A DNA stretch of 64,000 nt from Euglena gracilis. Lineage: Eukaryota; Euglenida; Euglenophyceae; Euglenales. Both the position numbers and the translations under genes were made by a program. Within the stretch, counting starts at the first letter, position 1. The number at the start of each line of letters is the position of its first letter. The stretch spans positions 6,190,785 to 6,254,784 of the forward strand of contig CP154955.1 of NCBI GenBank assembly GCA_039621445.1, given 5' to 3'. The notes under the pieces are model-generated. The model made no database searches, was not told the origin of the DNA, and saw only the letters and a program-made list of their open reading frames with translations. Below are positions 31,861 to 43,868 of the stretch, one piece after another.

Positions 31861-34800
31861 CCCCGGTTCAAAAGTGAAAGATTTTCTCACAAAAGTTCAC
31901 AAGAAGTGAAGAGTGAAGGAATTGCGCAAAATTCTTCCTCCCGTTTGAAGAAAGGGAAGAGAAAAAGGGCTCAACGGCCTGCTGACGAAAATTTTCAGCT
32001 TGCCGATATTTCCCAAGGCACAAAATGCGATTTCTTTGATTCACGACCTGAAATTTAAATTGGGCAAATTTAAATTGTGGGAGGTGGAAAAATTTCAGTT
32101 TCACGGTCCAAGTTTTTTCGGAGAGAAAAACGAGGAACTAAGTGCGCAGGAATTAATGGAGGTGTGTGAACGGTTAAAGGAAACGGTTGAAGGTGGAACT
32201 AACGAAATCGGGATAATTTCCACCCACTCGGAGCCAAGTGAGTGGGAGGAGTTCCAACCTTTAGTCGACGAGTTGCGCCAAAATATTTTTGAGGATTACA
32301 AATAATTGGTTTTTGGGGATGAGGTGAAGCCCAACCCCCCCGTGAGAGGACCGCATTGTGAGGCCTGCATTTTTTTGAAACCGGGCGCTCAACCGAAAAA
32401 GCAGAGACCAAGGCAACTCATGGGGTGTGAGGTTGGATGCAATGAAGGCAATAACCACGGAATGGTTAAGGCAAGGTAAGGTGGAGCCTTGTGAGGGTCC
32501 ATGGGGTATGCCCTCGTTTCCCGTGAAAAAAGCGCATGTACCCCCCACAGCCCTCTTACACAAAAAATGGAGGGGGGTGGTTGATGTCCGCCATATGAAT
32601 CCCCAATGCATGGATGATGAATACCCTTTACACCGGGTAGAGGAGCCCTTGATTCGTCAAGGGAAAAAGCAAATTTTTTTCCACAATGGATTTGGTGGAT
32701 GCTTTTCATCAAATCCCCCTCCTCCCCGATTGAAAGACAAATTACCGCCACCTACACCCCCCAAGGGAACGGTGCAGTGGAAGGTGGTTGTAATGGGTTG
32801 GAAAAACGGTGTGCAATATTGTCAAAGCAATTTGGAAGCGACACTTGCCCCCGCACGAGAAATCGCCGATGGTTACATCGACGATATTCTCAGTGGCGCA
32901 CCCCAAGAGAATTTGGAACGGAACAACTTTTGAGAAGGCACGATTCTGAAATTCGCACCATTTTGGACTGGCTCCGTGAAAAACAATGGGTAGCCAGATT
33001 TTCGAAGTGCAAATTTTTCCAAAAGGAGGTTGAGCTTTTGGGCCACATTTTGAAAGACGGCCTAAGGAAACCTTCACCCGGCAAATTTTTGGCCGTGGAA
33101 AAATGGGAGCTACCCCAAACTATTACCGGTGTTCGTGCATTTTGTGGTTTTGCCAACCATTATTCTTGCTACATTGAAAAATTTTCAGAGTTGGCAGCCC
33201 CCCTCCAAGGCAAACTTCGGGTTGGTCGTGCGGAGGGCAAGGCCGGTTCCAAAGTCCCGGTTAAGTGGGACGATGAAAGTAGGAAACCTTTTGAGGAAAC
33301 AAAAAAGGCGTTGGTTAAGGGGTTGCCATTGCAAGTTGTCGACCCCGACCGACCTTTTATTTTGAAGGTGGATGCATCGGGTAGGTCAATTGGTGCGGTG
33401 TTGGAACACCTTCCCGTTGGTGAGTGAGATGGAGTTAAGTAAGGAAAAAGCCATGGAAGGGAAAACGGTTCCTGTTTCATTTATGTCACGGAAATTGACC
33501 CCTTCCCAGGAAAAAACTTGGGACATTAGGGATAAGGACACATACGCGGTCGTATCCACCCTTCAAAAATGGGCAGGGTGGATAGGCCTACAGCTGGTCC
33601 TCGTTTTGACGGACCATAAGGCCATTGAGCCTTGGGTCACGGAGACTCTTGCGGACACGGCGGGACCGTCAAGCCGAAGGGCACGGTGGCACCAAAAAAA
33701 ACTCAGCAAATTTTTGCTAAACTTAGCATATGTACACAGTAACAAACAGCTACCCGCAATTTTGTACGACAAGGTGGGCTTACCCCGAAACACAAAGTTT
33801 TGCGGACGTCTCATCGCATGGGTCGGAGGGTGATGAAAGGAAATGGCTGAAATTTTGGATAACGAGAGAAATACGGAAAGAGCTTGCATGGTTATTTGCT
33901 TGCACAAAAACGGTGAAGTTGTTTATTTTGATTTTTCAAGGGAGATTTCGGTGTTGGAAAAAGTGGTCTGCCCTGGGGAAGTCATGGGAAATGAAGTGGA
34001 GGAAGGGGGGAGACAAAAATCTTTCCTGGGCAGCATTTTCCCTTGATGGCCCTGGAAATCAAGGGGGGGGAGGACGAAAATTTGTCCAAGGAAACTGTGA
34101 TGCACGGGGATTGGTCCACTTTGTCTGCACGGTGTGCGTATTTTTAGGATATTTGGGAGGAGGTAAACAAAGCGCTTTCGGGAAAATGGCCAGAAAATTT
34201 TCAAATTTTGGATAACCAGCTATTTTCCCAAGGACTTTTGTGTGTACCCGCCGGTTTAAGTGGACCTTTTATCCGGGAGTACCACGTCCACGTGGGACAT
34301 GTTGGTGGGGAAAGGCTGTGGTTGGAAATGACAAAGCAGTTTAATTCTTCACCTTTGGTGGGGGCAAAAGAAATGACTTTGTTGGTTTCTAAAATGTGCG
34401 AAACTTGTCAAGCGCACAGCCCCCCACCTTTTTTTTTATGTGGTCTTTGCGTCCCACCATCATACCACGATTGTTGTGGTCAAGCGTTTCGATCGACCCT
34501 TTTAACATACCCCGTGTAAAATTTGACGGGCAAGAATTTGATTGCATGGCGGTTTGTGTGTATCGCCTAAGTAGACGGACAATAGTAACACCATAGGAAA
34601 AAAGGGTGTACGGCTAAGGTGGTGGCTAAGGAAATGCTTAATCGGTGGTTGGATTTATTTGGCTTGCCAACGGTCATCACGAGTTACCAAGGCCCACAAT
34701 TTTCAGGGGCATGGTGGGTCACGATGTGCGGTTGCATTGGTATACGAAGCGCAAAGGCGAAAGCGTATCACCATAAAGCAAACGGTAGGGCGGAAGTGCA

Positions 34801-35858
34801 AGGAAAAGAATTTAAAACATGGCTTCGGAACGTCTGCGATGAGATGGACACAAATTGGGTTGAAATTTCGCCATTGGTGAGGAGGAAATTTCATAACATC
34901 CCTGGGCCAAGTGGCTTATACCCCTGTGAAGTTGTTTTGTGCGAAACATGCCATTTGCCGGTTTTCCTCTTCCAATTCCCCGCGAAGCGGAGGAAGCTTC
35001 AGATTTTTCCAAAAGAGTGTCCGAGTTGGAGTCAAAAATTGCTGAAAAATTGAACGCCCTTCATTTACGACGTTTTGAGTTTCAAATCCCCAAACAGCCG
35101 AAAAACCAACCCTAGACATTCGGCAGAGAGATTGCGTCCATCCAATTTACAAGCAAACTTGAAAATCCGTTGGTTGGGTCCTTGTGAGGTTAAACGACGT
35201 TTGGGGCAAGGTTCATACCAGATTGAGGTGAAACCTGGTTTAATGGAAAGCGTGCACATCACACAGTTGAAATTGCACGCGGAAGACAAAGTTGTTGGAG
35301 AACCCCTACCATTGAATTTTTACCAAAGTGAAACCGAGGATGTGGAAGCCACCACCGGTGAGTATGTCGTGGAAAAAATTGTTTCACATAAAAAAGGTCC
35401 AAATGGACAATGACTATTTCTTGTGAAGTGCAAGGGTTGGGATGATTTGGATAACACTTGGGAATCCATCAGGCATTTTTTCCATTGTTACGCCCGAGAT
35501 TTTTTTTGTTTTACGCCCAGGAGGCAAATTTCAAAGTCGACCTCATGGCGTATCTCAAAAATAGAGTTTGGGAGGTTTCCGTTTGAGGAATTCAGGGGTT
35601 TTCTCCATTTCTCATTTTTTTCTTCGGTTTTCTCAAGGCGCCGAGATTCGTGGGGAATCGGTCCCGCGCGTTGCGGGGTCGCTTTATTTTTCGACTTTTG
35701 ATTTGTGGTACTTGCCTGCCGTTATGCATTCTGACCGTCCACAACACAAACACGGGTGAAAGTGCCCCCCCCCCACAAACTTGTCTCATTCGTTCGAACC
35801 CCTCATCTTACTTTCGTTTTTTTTCAAAATCTCCCAGAAATTTTTGTAATTGGGGGAG
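31860..35858 (+). pseudogene. decayed Ty3/gypsy-like element A: RT, RNase H, integrase, chromodomain
   Basis: Ordered pol domains are readable across several frames. RT: RGVVDVRHMN (32574), GTVQWKVVVMGWKNGVQYC (32770) and the catalytic YIDDIL (32875). RNase H: FILKVDASGRSIGAVLE (33358), KDTYAVVSTLQKW and LTDHKAI. Integrase: HHCC zinc-finger-like HVHVGHVGGERL...CETCQAH (34285-34420), first Asp in SIDPFNIP (~34487), then ITSYQGPQF (34674) where the second catalytic Asp is Tyr, and the Glu in NGRAEVQGK. Chromodomain: YVVEKIVSHKKG and CKGWDDLDNTWES (35362-35470). Many stops and frameshifts; no gag remains. A chromodomain places it with the chromoviruses by architecture. Confidence 0.8.
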
Positions 35859-36163
35859 TGTTAAGGGGTCCTTACCAACAATTTGACCTAAATGGTCCTG
35901 GGGCTTGGAAAATTACTGACTCTCCCATTTTTGGATATCAGTCGAATTAAAAGTTCTGAAAAGGTTTTGTGGGTAGGCGTTTGAAGCCTGAACCCGTATT
36001 TTGGCCTTTCCGGCCTTAACTGGCGAAATTTATTGGACCAGTTGGCCGAAATTTTCCGGTCGGTAGGAACAGAGCAAGTTCCTAGTTAAGCAAACCCCCA
36101 AATCGAACCCTCCAATATCAAACTCAATCTCACACACAGGGTTCTTTGCCTACCCAGTGTACT
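35848..36163 (+). repeat. polypurine tract and probable LTR between elements A and B
   Basis: AATTGGGGGAG (35848-35858) directly precedes TGTTAAGGGGTCC, a typical PPT/LTR start after the chromodomain gene. The region to about 36163 has no ORF and ends near CCCAGTGTAC, followed by TGGTGAGCACTAC, which could be a primer-binding site. I could not find the partner LTR, so boundaries are tentative. Confidence 0.4.
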
Positions 36164-36467
36164 GGTGAGCACTACAAAAAAATATCAATTCTTTGTGCTT
36201 GCAAGAACCAGATTTTGATAAAAAATATTTAATTTGAAGGTTGAAGTGGAAAAGCTCAAGAGCAAAAAAGAAAAGGTTGAATTGTATTGACTTCGAATGC
36301 CGGCATCCACCTCAAAAAAGCAGCCGAGGCCGAAAAAGTATCCGCAAAAGTTCGAACCAACAAAGGGTTTTAAAACCCAAAACGTTGCACAAAATGCAGA
36401 ACCTCCAAAATCTGTGCCAAATGCCAATGCTGGGTTTGGGTTCAAGCACCACCAACGTCGTCCCCTC

Positions 36468-36949
36468 CAGGGAATTTCTTAAGCCGGAGGGTACCCTACC
36501 CACCCCGGGGGGGGGGGGGGTCCAGCCAGCCAGCAGCTCAAATCCAGCCAGCAGCCCAAATTTGGGCTGGGAGCCCCCCCCCCCGGGGGGTCGAGTGAAA
36601 AAAAGTCGGGTCCAGCCCGGCCGGAGGCCGGCCCAGCCGGCCGCAGGCCGACCAGCCAACTGGGCTGCCCAGCTCACTTATCCCTGCATTTTTTCCCCCT
36701 CATCACAGCCCCTCCGTCGCAGCCCCCCAGCCTTGATCTAGCTCCACCCATCAAAATGTCGAAAATGGCAAAAAATGTGTTAGAAATTTTTGTTTTTACT
36801 CGACCCAGCCCAGCCCAGCCTGCTCCAGCCCCTGACCCCCCCTCTCCCCACCCCCCGGGGGGGGTCCAGCCAGCAGCTCAAATCCAGCCAGCAGCCTTTT
36901 TGCCAGCCGGAGGCTGGACCCCCCCGGGGGGTCCTTAAGAAATTCCCTG
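36468..36949. mobile_element. hAT-like MITE family CAGGGAATTTCTTAAG, copy 4
   Basis: Perfect TIRs and a perfect TSD GTCCCCTC (36460-36467, 36950-36957). Nested in element B and therefore younger than it. 482 bp, non-coding. Confidence 0.93.
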
Positions 36950-37609
36950 GTCCCCTCGTTTCCTTGGCCAACTTGGCAACCCCAAAATCAATCCCGAAAC
37001 TCTTCGAAAGGTCAAAGTTTCAAGGGTGCTCAAAATTACCAAGGCCAAGGGCAACAATACGGGGGTAGGGGGTCCAGCCAATCGTTTGGAAATTGGAGTC
37101 CACAATCTTCCCAAAAAGGAAATTGCAAAGGTAAACGCCAAAGGAAAGATTCCTCCAAACGAAACGGTTGGAAGGGAGCGGGATACAATTCGAACCGAAA
37201 TGCTGCACCCCCAGTCCGCATTTAGGGACACCGGGGTCATGTTTTTGAGGGGTTTGCATCCTCGGGCATCGAAAACCCCCAAAGTTTTTTGCATTACCCA
37301 ACCACATCTTCATATGAAGATTATTACCATATTGGAGAATGTGTGTCTCTATCTTCCAGTCCCTCCACCTCAGGTTCAAAGTCAAGTGACAAAGGGTGTC
37401 CACCGAAGATAAGCAATGGTGAAACCGAAGAAATTCAATGAGTTCATACTCAAGATCTGACTCGAGCCAATGGCAGCCCGCCTCAGGGAAGGGCACCCTG
37501 GGTAAACCGTGGACCAGGTGTGAAATCCAGAAAAGTGCACGGCCCAGGCTCAACAATTATTATGGTTGTTTGAGCAAAAGATCATCCATCAAAGGTGTGG
37601 GAAAGTGGA

Positions 37610-38225
37610 AAGTTCCCCGGGCGTTGGATTTATTTTCGGGAAAAGGGTCTGTGGGGAGATGTTTGGAGGAAAATGGGTACCAGGTGGTACCTTTAGAAGT
37701 GAACCCAGAATTTCACCAAACCCATATAACGGATATTTTGGAGAGGGATTATCGTAAATACCCCCGTGGATATTTTGAATTTATTGCGGCCGGTGTGCCA
37801 TGTACGGAGTATAGCCTTGCAAAAACGATAAGGGGTAGGGACATGAAAACGACAGATCGCCTTGTTGAAAAAAATTTGGAGGTTGTGGAATATTTTCAAC
37901 CTAAATTGTGGTGGATTGAAATTCCATGTACGGCATATTGGCCTTGCGGCAGTGTCCTTGGAGTTTGAATTTAGCTGATGTTGATTAGGGCCAATTTTCT
38001 GATTGGGGATACCAAAAACCAACCCGTATTTGGGGAAGTGAGAATCTCTTAAGTTTGAAGAATAAAATTTGTGATGGAAAAACCTTCCCCAACGTGGTGT
38101 TGAAGGAGGGTGGCAGGTGGGCACACAAGGAACAATTGGGTGGAAGGCATGTGCATACAAGCACACATCAAAAAACGAGAATGCCTCAGAATTTGATTGA
38201 ATATCTGCTTTCGACCCTTCATTTT
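37610..38225 (+). pseudogene. cytosine-C5 DNA methyltransferase-like module of element B
   Basis: The N-terminal half reads RALDLFSGKGSVGRCLEENG (SAM-binding motif I, DxFxGxG), then EVNPEF and TDILERDY. FIAAGVPCTEYSLAKT carries the catalytic Pro-Cys of motif IV, and YFQPKLWWIEIP is a motif-VI-like ENP with Asn changed to Ile. After a stop, another frame continues QFSDWGYQKPTRIWGS, ICDGKTFPNVV, HKEQLGG and TRMPQNLIEYLL, a co-linear C-terminal half. Together ~205 residues, short for a C5 methyltransferase and lacking a clear target-recognition domain. Retrotransposons that acquired cytosine methyltransferases are known in some algae and dinoflagellates. Here the gene is broken. Confidence 0.75.
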
Positions 38226-38309
38226 AAGGAGGAGAAATTTTCTTTCAAAAGAGAGGATTATGCCGTGAGAAACTCCTTTGTGAAATTGGTTGAACGAAAA
38301 CTTTCAAGG

Positions 38310-38610
38310 AAGAGCCGAAATGGATTGTTTTGCTTCAATCAAAAATTCTCAATGTGCATCTCAATGCCTGGAGCATTGATTGGGGGAAGGGGGGCACGGT
38401 TTGCATGAACCGCCCATGGTCGTTATGGCATAAGGTGGCAAAAAGAAGGTGCAAAAAAACTCCGTGTGATGCAATTTGCATTGTACCCGATTGGCAAAAG
38501 GGATTGGTGAGAGAACTTGTGCAAAAGGCGACACAAAAATTGTATCTTCAGCCTGGAACAAAGCTTTTCAAAGTGGATCGGAAACCCATGGTAAGTGTGA
38601 ATTTGTAGGA
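38310..38610 (+). pseudogene. NPPW-type methylase-like module, copy in element B
   Basis: MDCFASIKNS (38319), then after a frameshift GGTVCMNRPWSLWHKVA (38391-), DAICIVPDWQKGLVRELV and LYLQPGTKLFK. The order DxFA ... (N)PPW ... hydrophobic strand ... P-x-W matches the adenine-methylase-like domain found at the end of pol in DIRS-type elements. Here NPPW is mutated to NRPW. Confidence 0.6.
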
Positions 38611-41600
38611 AGGGGGCCACTCTGGCGCACACTTTGTCTTTGCCATTGGCAGAATTGACATTCACAGGTTTGTCTTAGCAATCCTTGTACTCCCCTGCCA
38701 GCATAAATCCTTCCCTTTCAGCAACTTTCAGCGCCCAGGGGCCACAGACATTTGTAGGATCTTTCCCCCAGGTACTTGACACACGGCCTCAAATTTCCTT
38801 TTCAATCTGCTCCTCCTTTCGCCTTGATTCCTCAATCAGCCAATTCATTGTGCCAAACCTTCCCAAAACCACAGCAAGAAACAAACCAGAAGTCAAAGCC
38901 CCAAAGGGTTCATACTGCTTGCGACCTGCACAAAGTTACAGATGACAGACTGTGGAACATACAAATTAGGAATCTCTGTCCTGGCTCTGCTTAATTCTGC
39001 TGCACATCTGGGAGCGAATACCACAAAGTGGGGAGTTTCGGCCTTGTTGATAGAGGGTGATAAGCCCCCCACTGGCATTAACACCTAAAAACCAAAGGTT
39101 GTACGTTTGAAGTCATGCATAGTGAAGTAATTGCGCTCACCCACAGGGGTCAGCAATTTTTCAAAGGATCGGCAACTTTTGATTCGCACCAAGGTAGTTT
39201 TGGTCAACGGGGAGGAACGGGATATGGATATTTTGGTGGGTACGGGGGCGGAAGCAAACTCCATAAGGCAAGGATTCGTAAGCGATCACCTAATGCACTC
39301 GGCAGAAAATCTCCTTAACTTTGAGACGGCTAACGGCCAAGTTTTAAGTGGGGGGGGCCAGGTGCATTAAGGTGAGAATGAAGTTGCTTGGGGAGGAGAA
39401 TAATGGGACTCCACCCGAATGTTTTCAGTGTGAAGTGGAATTTTTACAAAGCAAACATAAAAATGAATGCCATTTGTCATTACCATGGCTTGCCCGTGCA
39501 AAACTTGGGGTTTTACCACATCAACGAGCTTTGGTTTTGGAAACCCGCGAGCTCACATTTTTGTTTGGTGTGCGTGGTTTCAGAAAACGGCGACACTCAA
39601 ACACTTCAAAAAGTTTGCCCCAAGGCACGGCCCATTTGCACAAATTCGGTTTACAACTACCTTTGAGTGGGTTGATCGAATAAGTCACTTTTTGGATGAC
39701 CGAACTCTGAATATCTTGTACACGAAATGGACATGTCCGAAGCAACCCCCAACCCATCTGACAGAGGATGGGTGCAAGGGAGGGGGGATGCAAAGAATGA
39801 AGAGGAGGAAGATGAGGATGAAGGCAAGTTAATACTATTAAGGGAGGAAATTCAGCAAAAGTATGAAGGAAAGGTTTTTAGGTAAATGGTACACCCGGAC
39901 CCACCCGTAAGCGGACCCTATGGGTATGCTTTCCACCTTTGAAGGAAGGAACAACGCCAACTCGACAAAAACCCTTCTTCATGCACGGGGAACGAAAAGA
40001 AGCTTTGGAGAAAAGCACTCAAAATTGGATCGATATGAAATTCATCGAGCCAGGTACAAAAAAATTCAGAATGGCTCTCACAAACTTTTCCAGTGCCCAA
40101 AAACTCTCCCGATTTCCCTTGGAGGACGTTTTTTGACATGAGAGTACCTAACAGCCAAACCCGTAGGTGCAACTACCCTCTTCCGAAAATCAAAGATATC
40201 CCGATGAAGCATGGTGGCACCCAAAGGTTCTCCATTTTGGACTTAAAACAAGCATTCCACCAACAACCGTTTCACCCAGATGTTTGGCAATAACTTGCTC
40301 CTTCACACCAAAGGGTCTCTAAAAACGGAGAGTCAATGTATTGGGGTTAACTAACGCCTCACAACAATTTCAACAAATGACGGATGAGAGGCTAGCACCC
40401 GTAAGGGACGTAGCAACCCCGTACATCGATGATATTTTGGTGGGGACAACCGTTGGGGAGGGGGAAGACCTCCTAGATGCGCACAAACGGGATTTGTGTC
40501 AAGTTTTGGAATTTTTCGCCAAAGAATGTTTTGTGGTGGACCTAAAAAAGGCAAAATTGTTCATCAAGAAGTGGAATTTTATGACCAAATTTTGTGTCAC
40601 GGTGCTCGATGGCCAGCACCGGGCAAACGTCGTGCCGTTAAAAAATGGGAGGTTATCACAACCGTAACCGCATTAAGAGCTCTCATTTGGTTTAACAGTT
40701 ACTACAGTGCATACATTCACATGTATGCTCAATTTTCTGCCCGCTTGCAACACAAATTGAAGGTGCCTGGGGATTTTGGTGAAAAAAGGAAGCAAAAAAA
40801 GAGTTGAATTTGGGGACGGAGATCTCCAAGCTTTTGAGTTGAAGAAACCTTTTTTGTTCGGGCTTGATCCTACAACGTGTGGACCCTGACAAACCCTTCG
40901 TATTAAGGGTCGATGCAAGCAGGTACGCCGTGAGGGCTATACTAGAACAACTAAAAGAAGGAAAGGGTAAGCCCACACCACAAGACGTGATGGATAACAA
41001 AACCGTGCCTATTGCCTTCGTGTCCTGAAAACTTCCCGTGGGTCAAAATAATTCTCCCCCGGGAGGCGGATACTTATGCCATAACTTTGGCTCTCCAAAA
41101 ATTGGAAATTTGGATCGGTCTTCAACCTGTTTTGGTGTTGAACGACCACCAAAGTTTGGCGGCATGGTCAAAAGAGGTGCTCTATACCCCCAGTGGTAGG
41201 GCACGGATGCAGCAGATGTTTTCAAAGTATGATTTGACGGACCGGGTAAAGAAAATACAACTGCCGACGTTTTGAGTCGGTGGGCTTACCCGGCATCACA
41301 AGCATTAAGGGACGTAAGTAAACACGGTTCAGCCGAGGATGAGGAGGAAATGGAGGAACTCACAAGGGAGGAAAGGGAAGACGAAATGACTTATTTGTTG
41401 ATTGGGGTGATAACACGTAGCGGTAAATTGGTGGAACAAAAGGATTATATGGATAGCATGCTAGAGAGTGGGACCGAGGGTGTAGTAAACCCGGGAGGAA
41501 TAGACACCACCGTCGAGACACACTTACAAGGGCCCAGGTCAAAGGGGAAAAATGATAAAAGGTTGAGCGTCACTTTTTGGGATGGAGTGGACCCCGCGGG

Positions 41601-41700
41601 TAATTTCGTGACCAACCCAAAGCTTTCATCCAATGAGTTGCCGAGGGGGTGTATGGGTTGTCCCTCCTGAGGTCCCTGTGAAGGGACCCCTGGTAGCGCA

Positions 41701-42640
41701 ACCTGTGCAGGATCGTTTGAATTTGAGCCCGTCGGGCCCACGTGGTAGGGATTTTCCCCTTTGGTAGAAATGTGGGGTACGGTTGGATGTTGGTGTAGGT
41801 GAAGATGTGTAAAAATGTGAAAATGACATACTTTGGGAGCTTCTTTGCTTCCGCGAACAATTGAATTGAATTTCCTGAATCAATTTCTTGTTTCCCTGAT
41901 TTGTATTTTGGAAAGCTCAATTGAATGCAATGACAAGAAAAAAAGAGAGTGTGAACAGAGTAAACAGAGCTCTGCGCAGAAAATGCACATTTGGGGGAGC
42001 GGCTACTTGATAAATCTGGCTAAATCTGGGCGGCTACTTGATATACACTGCTGTTGCAAAACCGGGATCCAACCCTGGTCTGAGGTCCTTTGGAATCTTT
42101 CACCACCACAGAACAGTTTTCTTCTGCGACCTTCTGTAACACCCTCGGAGCTGGGCCTGGTCACTTAAAAGGAACTCTCGCAGGCCAAAATTGATCTTTT
42201 CAGTAAAATCCTTCGCCACTTCCAAATACAATATCTCAATGTGTTGCAGGCATTTTGCATAGTGAATGAGGATTGTCAGGTACTACCCAGAGCCCTAACA
42301 TGCAGAAACAAGCTGGGCGCCAGGTACAGCATACACTCCTCCTCCCACGACAGCCGCAGGGGGGCTGTCGGAGAACCTTCAGGGCTTCAAACTTGTAAGA
42401 TCAAAATAATCGTGGGGAGCATTTCGGGCAAAGAAGGCCTCACCCATAAACGTGGTGCGGGGATCCATCCCTTGCGAGCCACCTGTGAGCATCAAACTTA
42501 CCGCCCAACAGTAGCATCGAAAAGGAGTCCCACACAGGTTGGAAAGTGTCTTCGGGGCGGCCAAGGAGCATCCTTACAGGGCACCCTGAGAGCATCTCAT
42601 GGAGCCCTTACAGGAGCACCAACAAAGAGACCACAAGGCA
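41701..42640. other. no recognised gene
   Basis: Downstream of element B. A PPT-like CATTTGGGGGAG occurs near 41987, and GCGGCTACTTGATA is repeated at 41999 and 42031. GGGATCCAACCCTGG at about 42067 looks a little like a tRNA T-arm but lacks the rest. Nothing else supported. Confidence 0.4.
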
Positions 42641-42764
42641 CCACTCACCCTTTCTTTGCCTTCTTCTTTCTTCTGCTCCTTCTTTTGGATGAAACTGTTC
42701 TCGTCCAGGTGCCATCAAGTTCTTTATGAGTGCGGGTTTTACCCTCCTCGGTCATCTCATCCTC

Positions 42765-43130
42765 ATTTTTTCTCTCCATCGAGAAGGTAGGCCCACAAGC
42801 CCCATCTTGTACCTGGAACAGCACCTTGGGGAAGTTCAAAAATTGGAGTCCCAGCTGCATAGTAGTACTTCTTCACAATGTGGGTCTGGAGATCTTTCCA
42901 AAATTCTTGATTCCACAAATCTCGACAAACGAGCACCACTTTGGGTTTGTCTTGCTTCAGCTTTTTAATCACCTCCGGGAGCTTTGAAAAGGGGGGATTC
43001 ATCCAAATAATCTTTCCCTTTTGCCACTTCACAGTAAATCCATCCAAATGCTTTCCCCCTGGACCCCCAACATTCCTCAAATAGGTGGTTGAAATCATCA
43101 CCAAAACAGTCCACCTGGGGATTCACCTGC
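42765..43130 (-). pseudogene. NPPF-type methylase-like module of another retroelement
   Basis: On the minus strand, QVNPQVDCFGDDFNHLFEECWG (from ~43128) leads, after a frame change near 43030, to KGKIIWMNPPFSKLPEVIKKL, KPKVVLVCRDLWNQEFWKDL and FELPQGAVPGTRWGLWAYLL. The DCF...NPPF...VVLV order is the same domain as at 38310, 45920 and 57400. The catalytic-type NPPF is intact here. No RT is attached on this strand. Confidence 0.65.
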
Positions 43131-43164
43131 AAACTTAGCAAGATGTCGTTCAGGAAGCTTCTCT

Positions 43165-43868
43165 TCACACTGTACTTTTCAGATATCCACTTCTCAGACC
43201 CTTGAGTTTGGGGCGAAGCAGCACCTCAACCGAGAGCCAGAGGCCCCACGTAAGAGCAGAAGGAGAAGGAGATGTGGGAGAAAGGTGCACAGCGAGCACA
43301 CAGGAGCGGGAGGTGGCCGGCGGCCTTCCCACACCCACCACACCCACATCAGCGGTGACGCCAACCAGCCAGCAGCCCCCAACAACCACAGTGCAGTAAA
43401 CGCTGCAAGTGGTCCTTGTGGTGGTGGTTCCTCGTTGCCCATTGTCTTCCAGCGGCGTATCTCGTCCCTCCGCTTGTCGACGACGGCTGCCCACACCTGG
43501 TCCTCGAGGCTTTGGTCCCATGCCAGCCACATCTTCTGGCTGTCGCTTGCTTTGGGCGTGGCCTTGATCCGCTCGTACTGCTCCCGCCACTCTGCCCGCC
43601 ACTCGGTCAAGATGGTGTATAGCCTCTTCTTGCGTTGGCTTGGTTGGGTGTCCTTCGAGGCGTCGTCTCCTTCGGTGGGCTGTGTTGTGTCCGCCTCCTG
43701 CACCACCACCGACGCTGGGCGCTTGTTGCCCAGGAATCGGTCTGTGGCATGGGGTCGCTTCTGGTATCGACGACAGGGACGTGGGGTGGCTGCGCTCGTG
43801 CGTGGGAGTTGCCTTTCTGCTCCGCCCCACTCACTCCGGGTCGTCCCGTTCTGGTTGGCCCCCCCCAA
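43165..43868 (-). CDS. unrecognised ORF, possibly retroelement-derived
   Basis: An open frame of ~220 codons, with a second overlapping frame of similar length. The translation includes KKRLYTILTEWRAEWREQYE and SQKMWLAWDQSLEDQVWAAV, an Arg/Glu/Trp-rich helical segment, then a hydrophobic Leu/Trp stretch that looks like out-of-frame DNA. It matches no family I know. A plus-strand ORF of 297 codons overlaps it, so coding status is uncertain. Confidence 0.25.

Larger units (their letters stand above)
36164..41700 (+). pseudogene. decayed Ty3/gypsy-like element B with DNA methyltransferase module
   Basis: Order: gag-like basic region (36960-37560), cytosine methyltransferase-like module (37610-38225), NPPW methylase-like module (38310-38610), aspartic protease (39130-39510; ILVGTGAEANSIRQGF, where the catalytic DTG is GTG), RT (39960-40800; FSILDLKQAFHQQPFHP, MGLTNASQQFQQM, PYIDDILVG), RNase H (40890-41280; TYAITLALQKLEIW, LNDHQSLAAW). 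The tail RWAYPASQALRDVSKHGS parallels RWAYPETQSFADVSSHGS in element A, so the two are related. No integrase or chromodomain follows. Numerous stops and frameshifts. The hAT-like MITE at 36468-36949 is inserted in its 5' part. Confidence 0.75.

Noticed and set aside
34550-34575. VCVYRLSR (Asp to Tyr) in element A as a lost catalytic residue
   Set aside because: That Asp is conserved but is not one of the D,D,E catalytic residues; the true catalytic loss is at ITSYQGPQF.
42050-42100. tRNA-like T-arm (GGGATCCAACCCTGG)
   Set aside because: No acceptor stem, D-arm or anticodon arm could be fitted around it.
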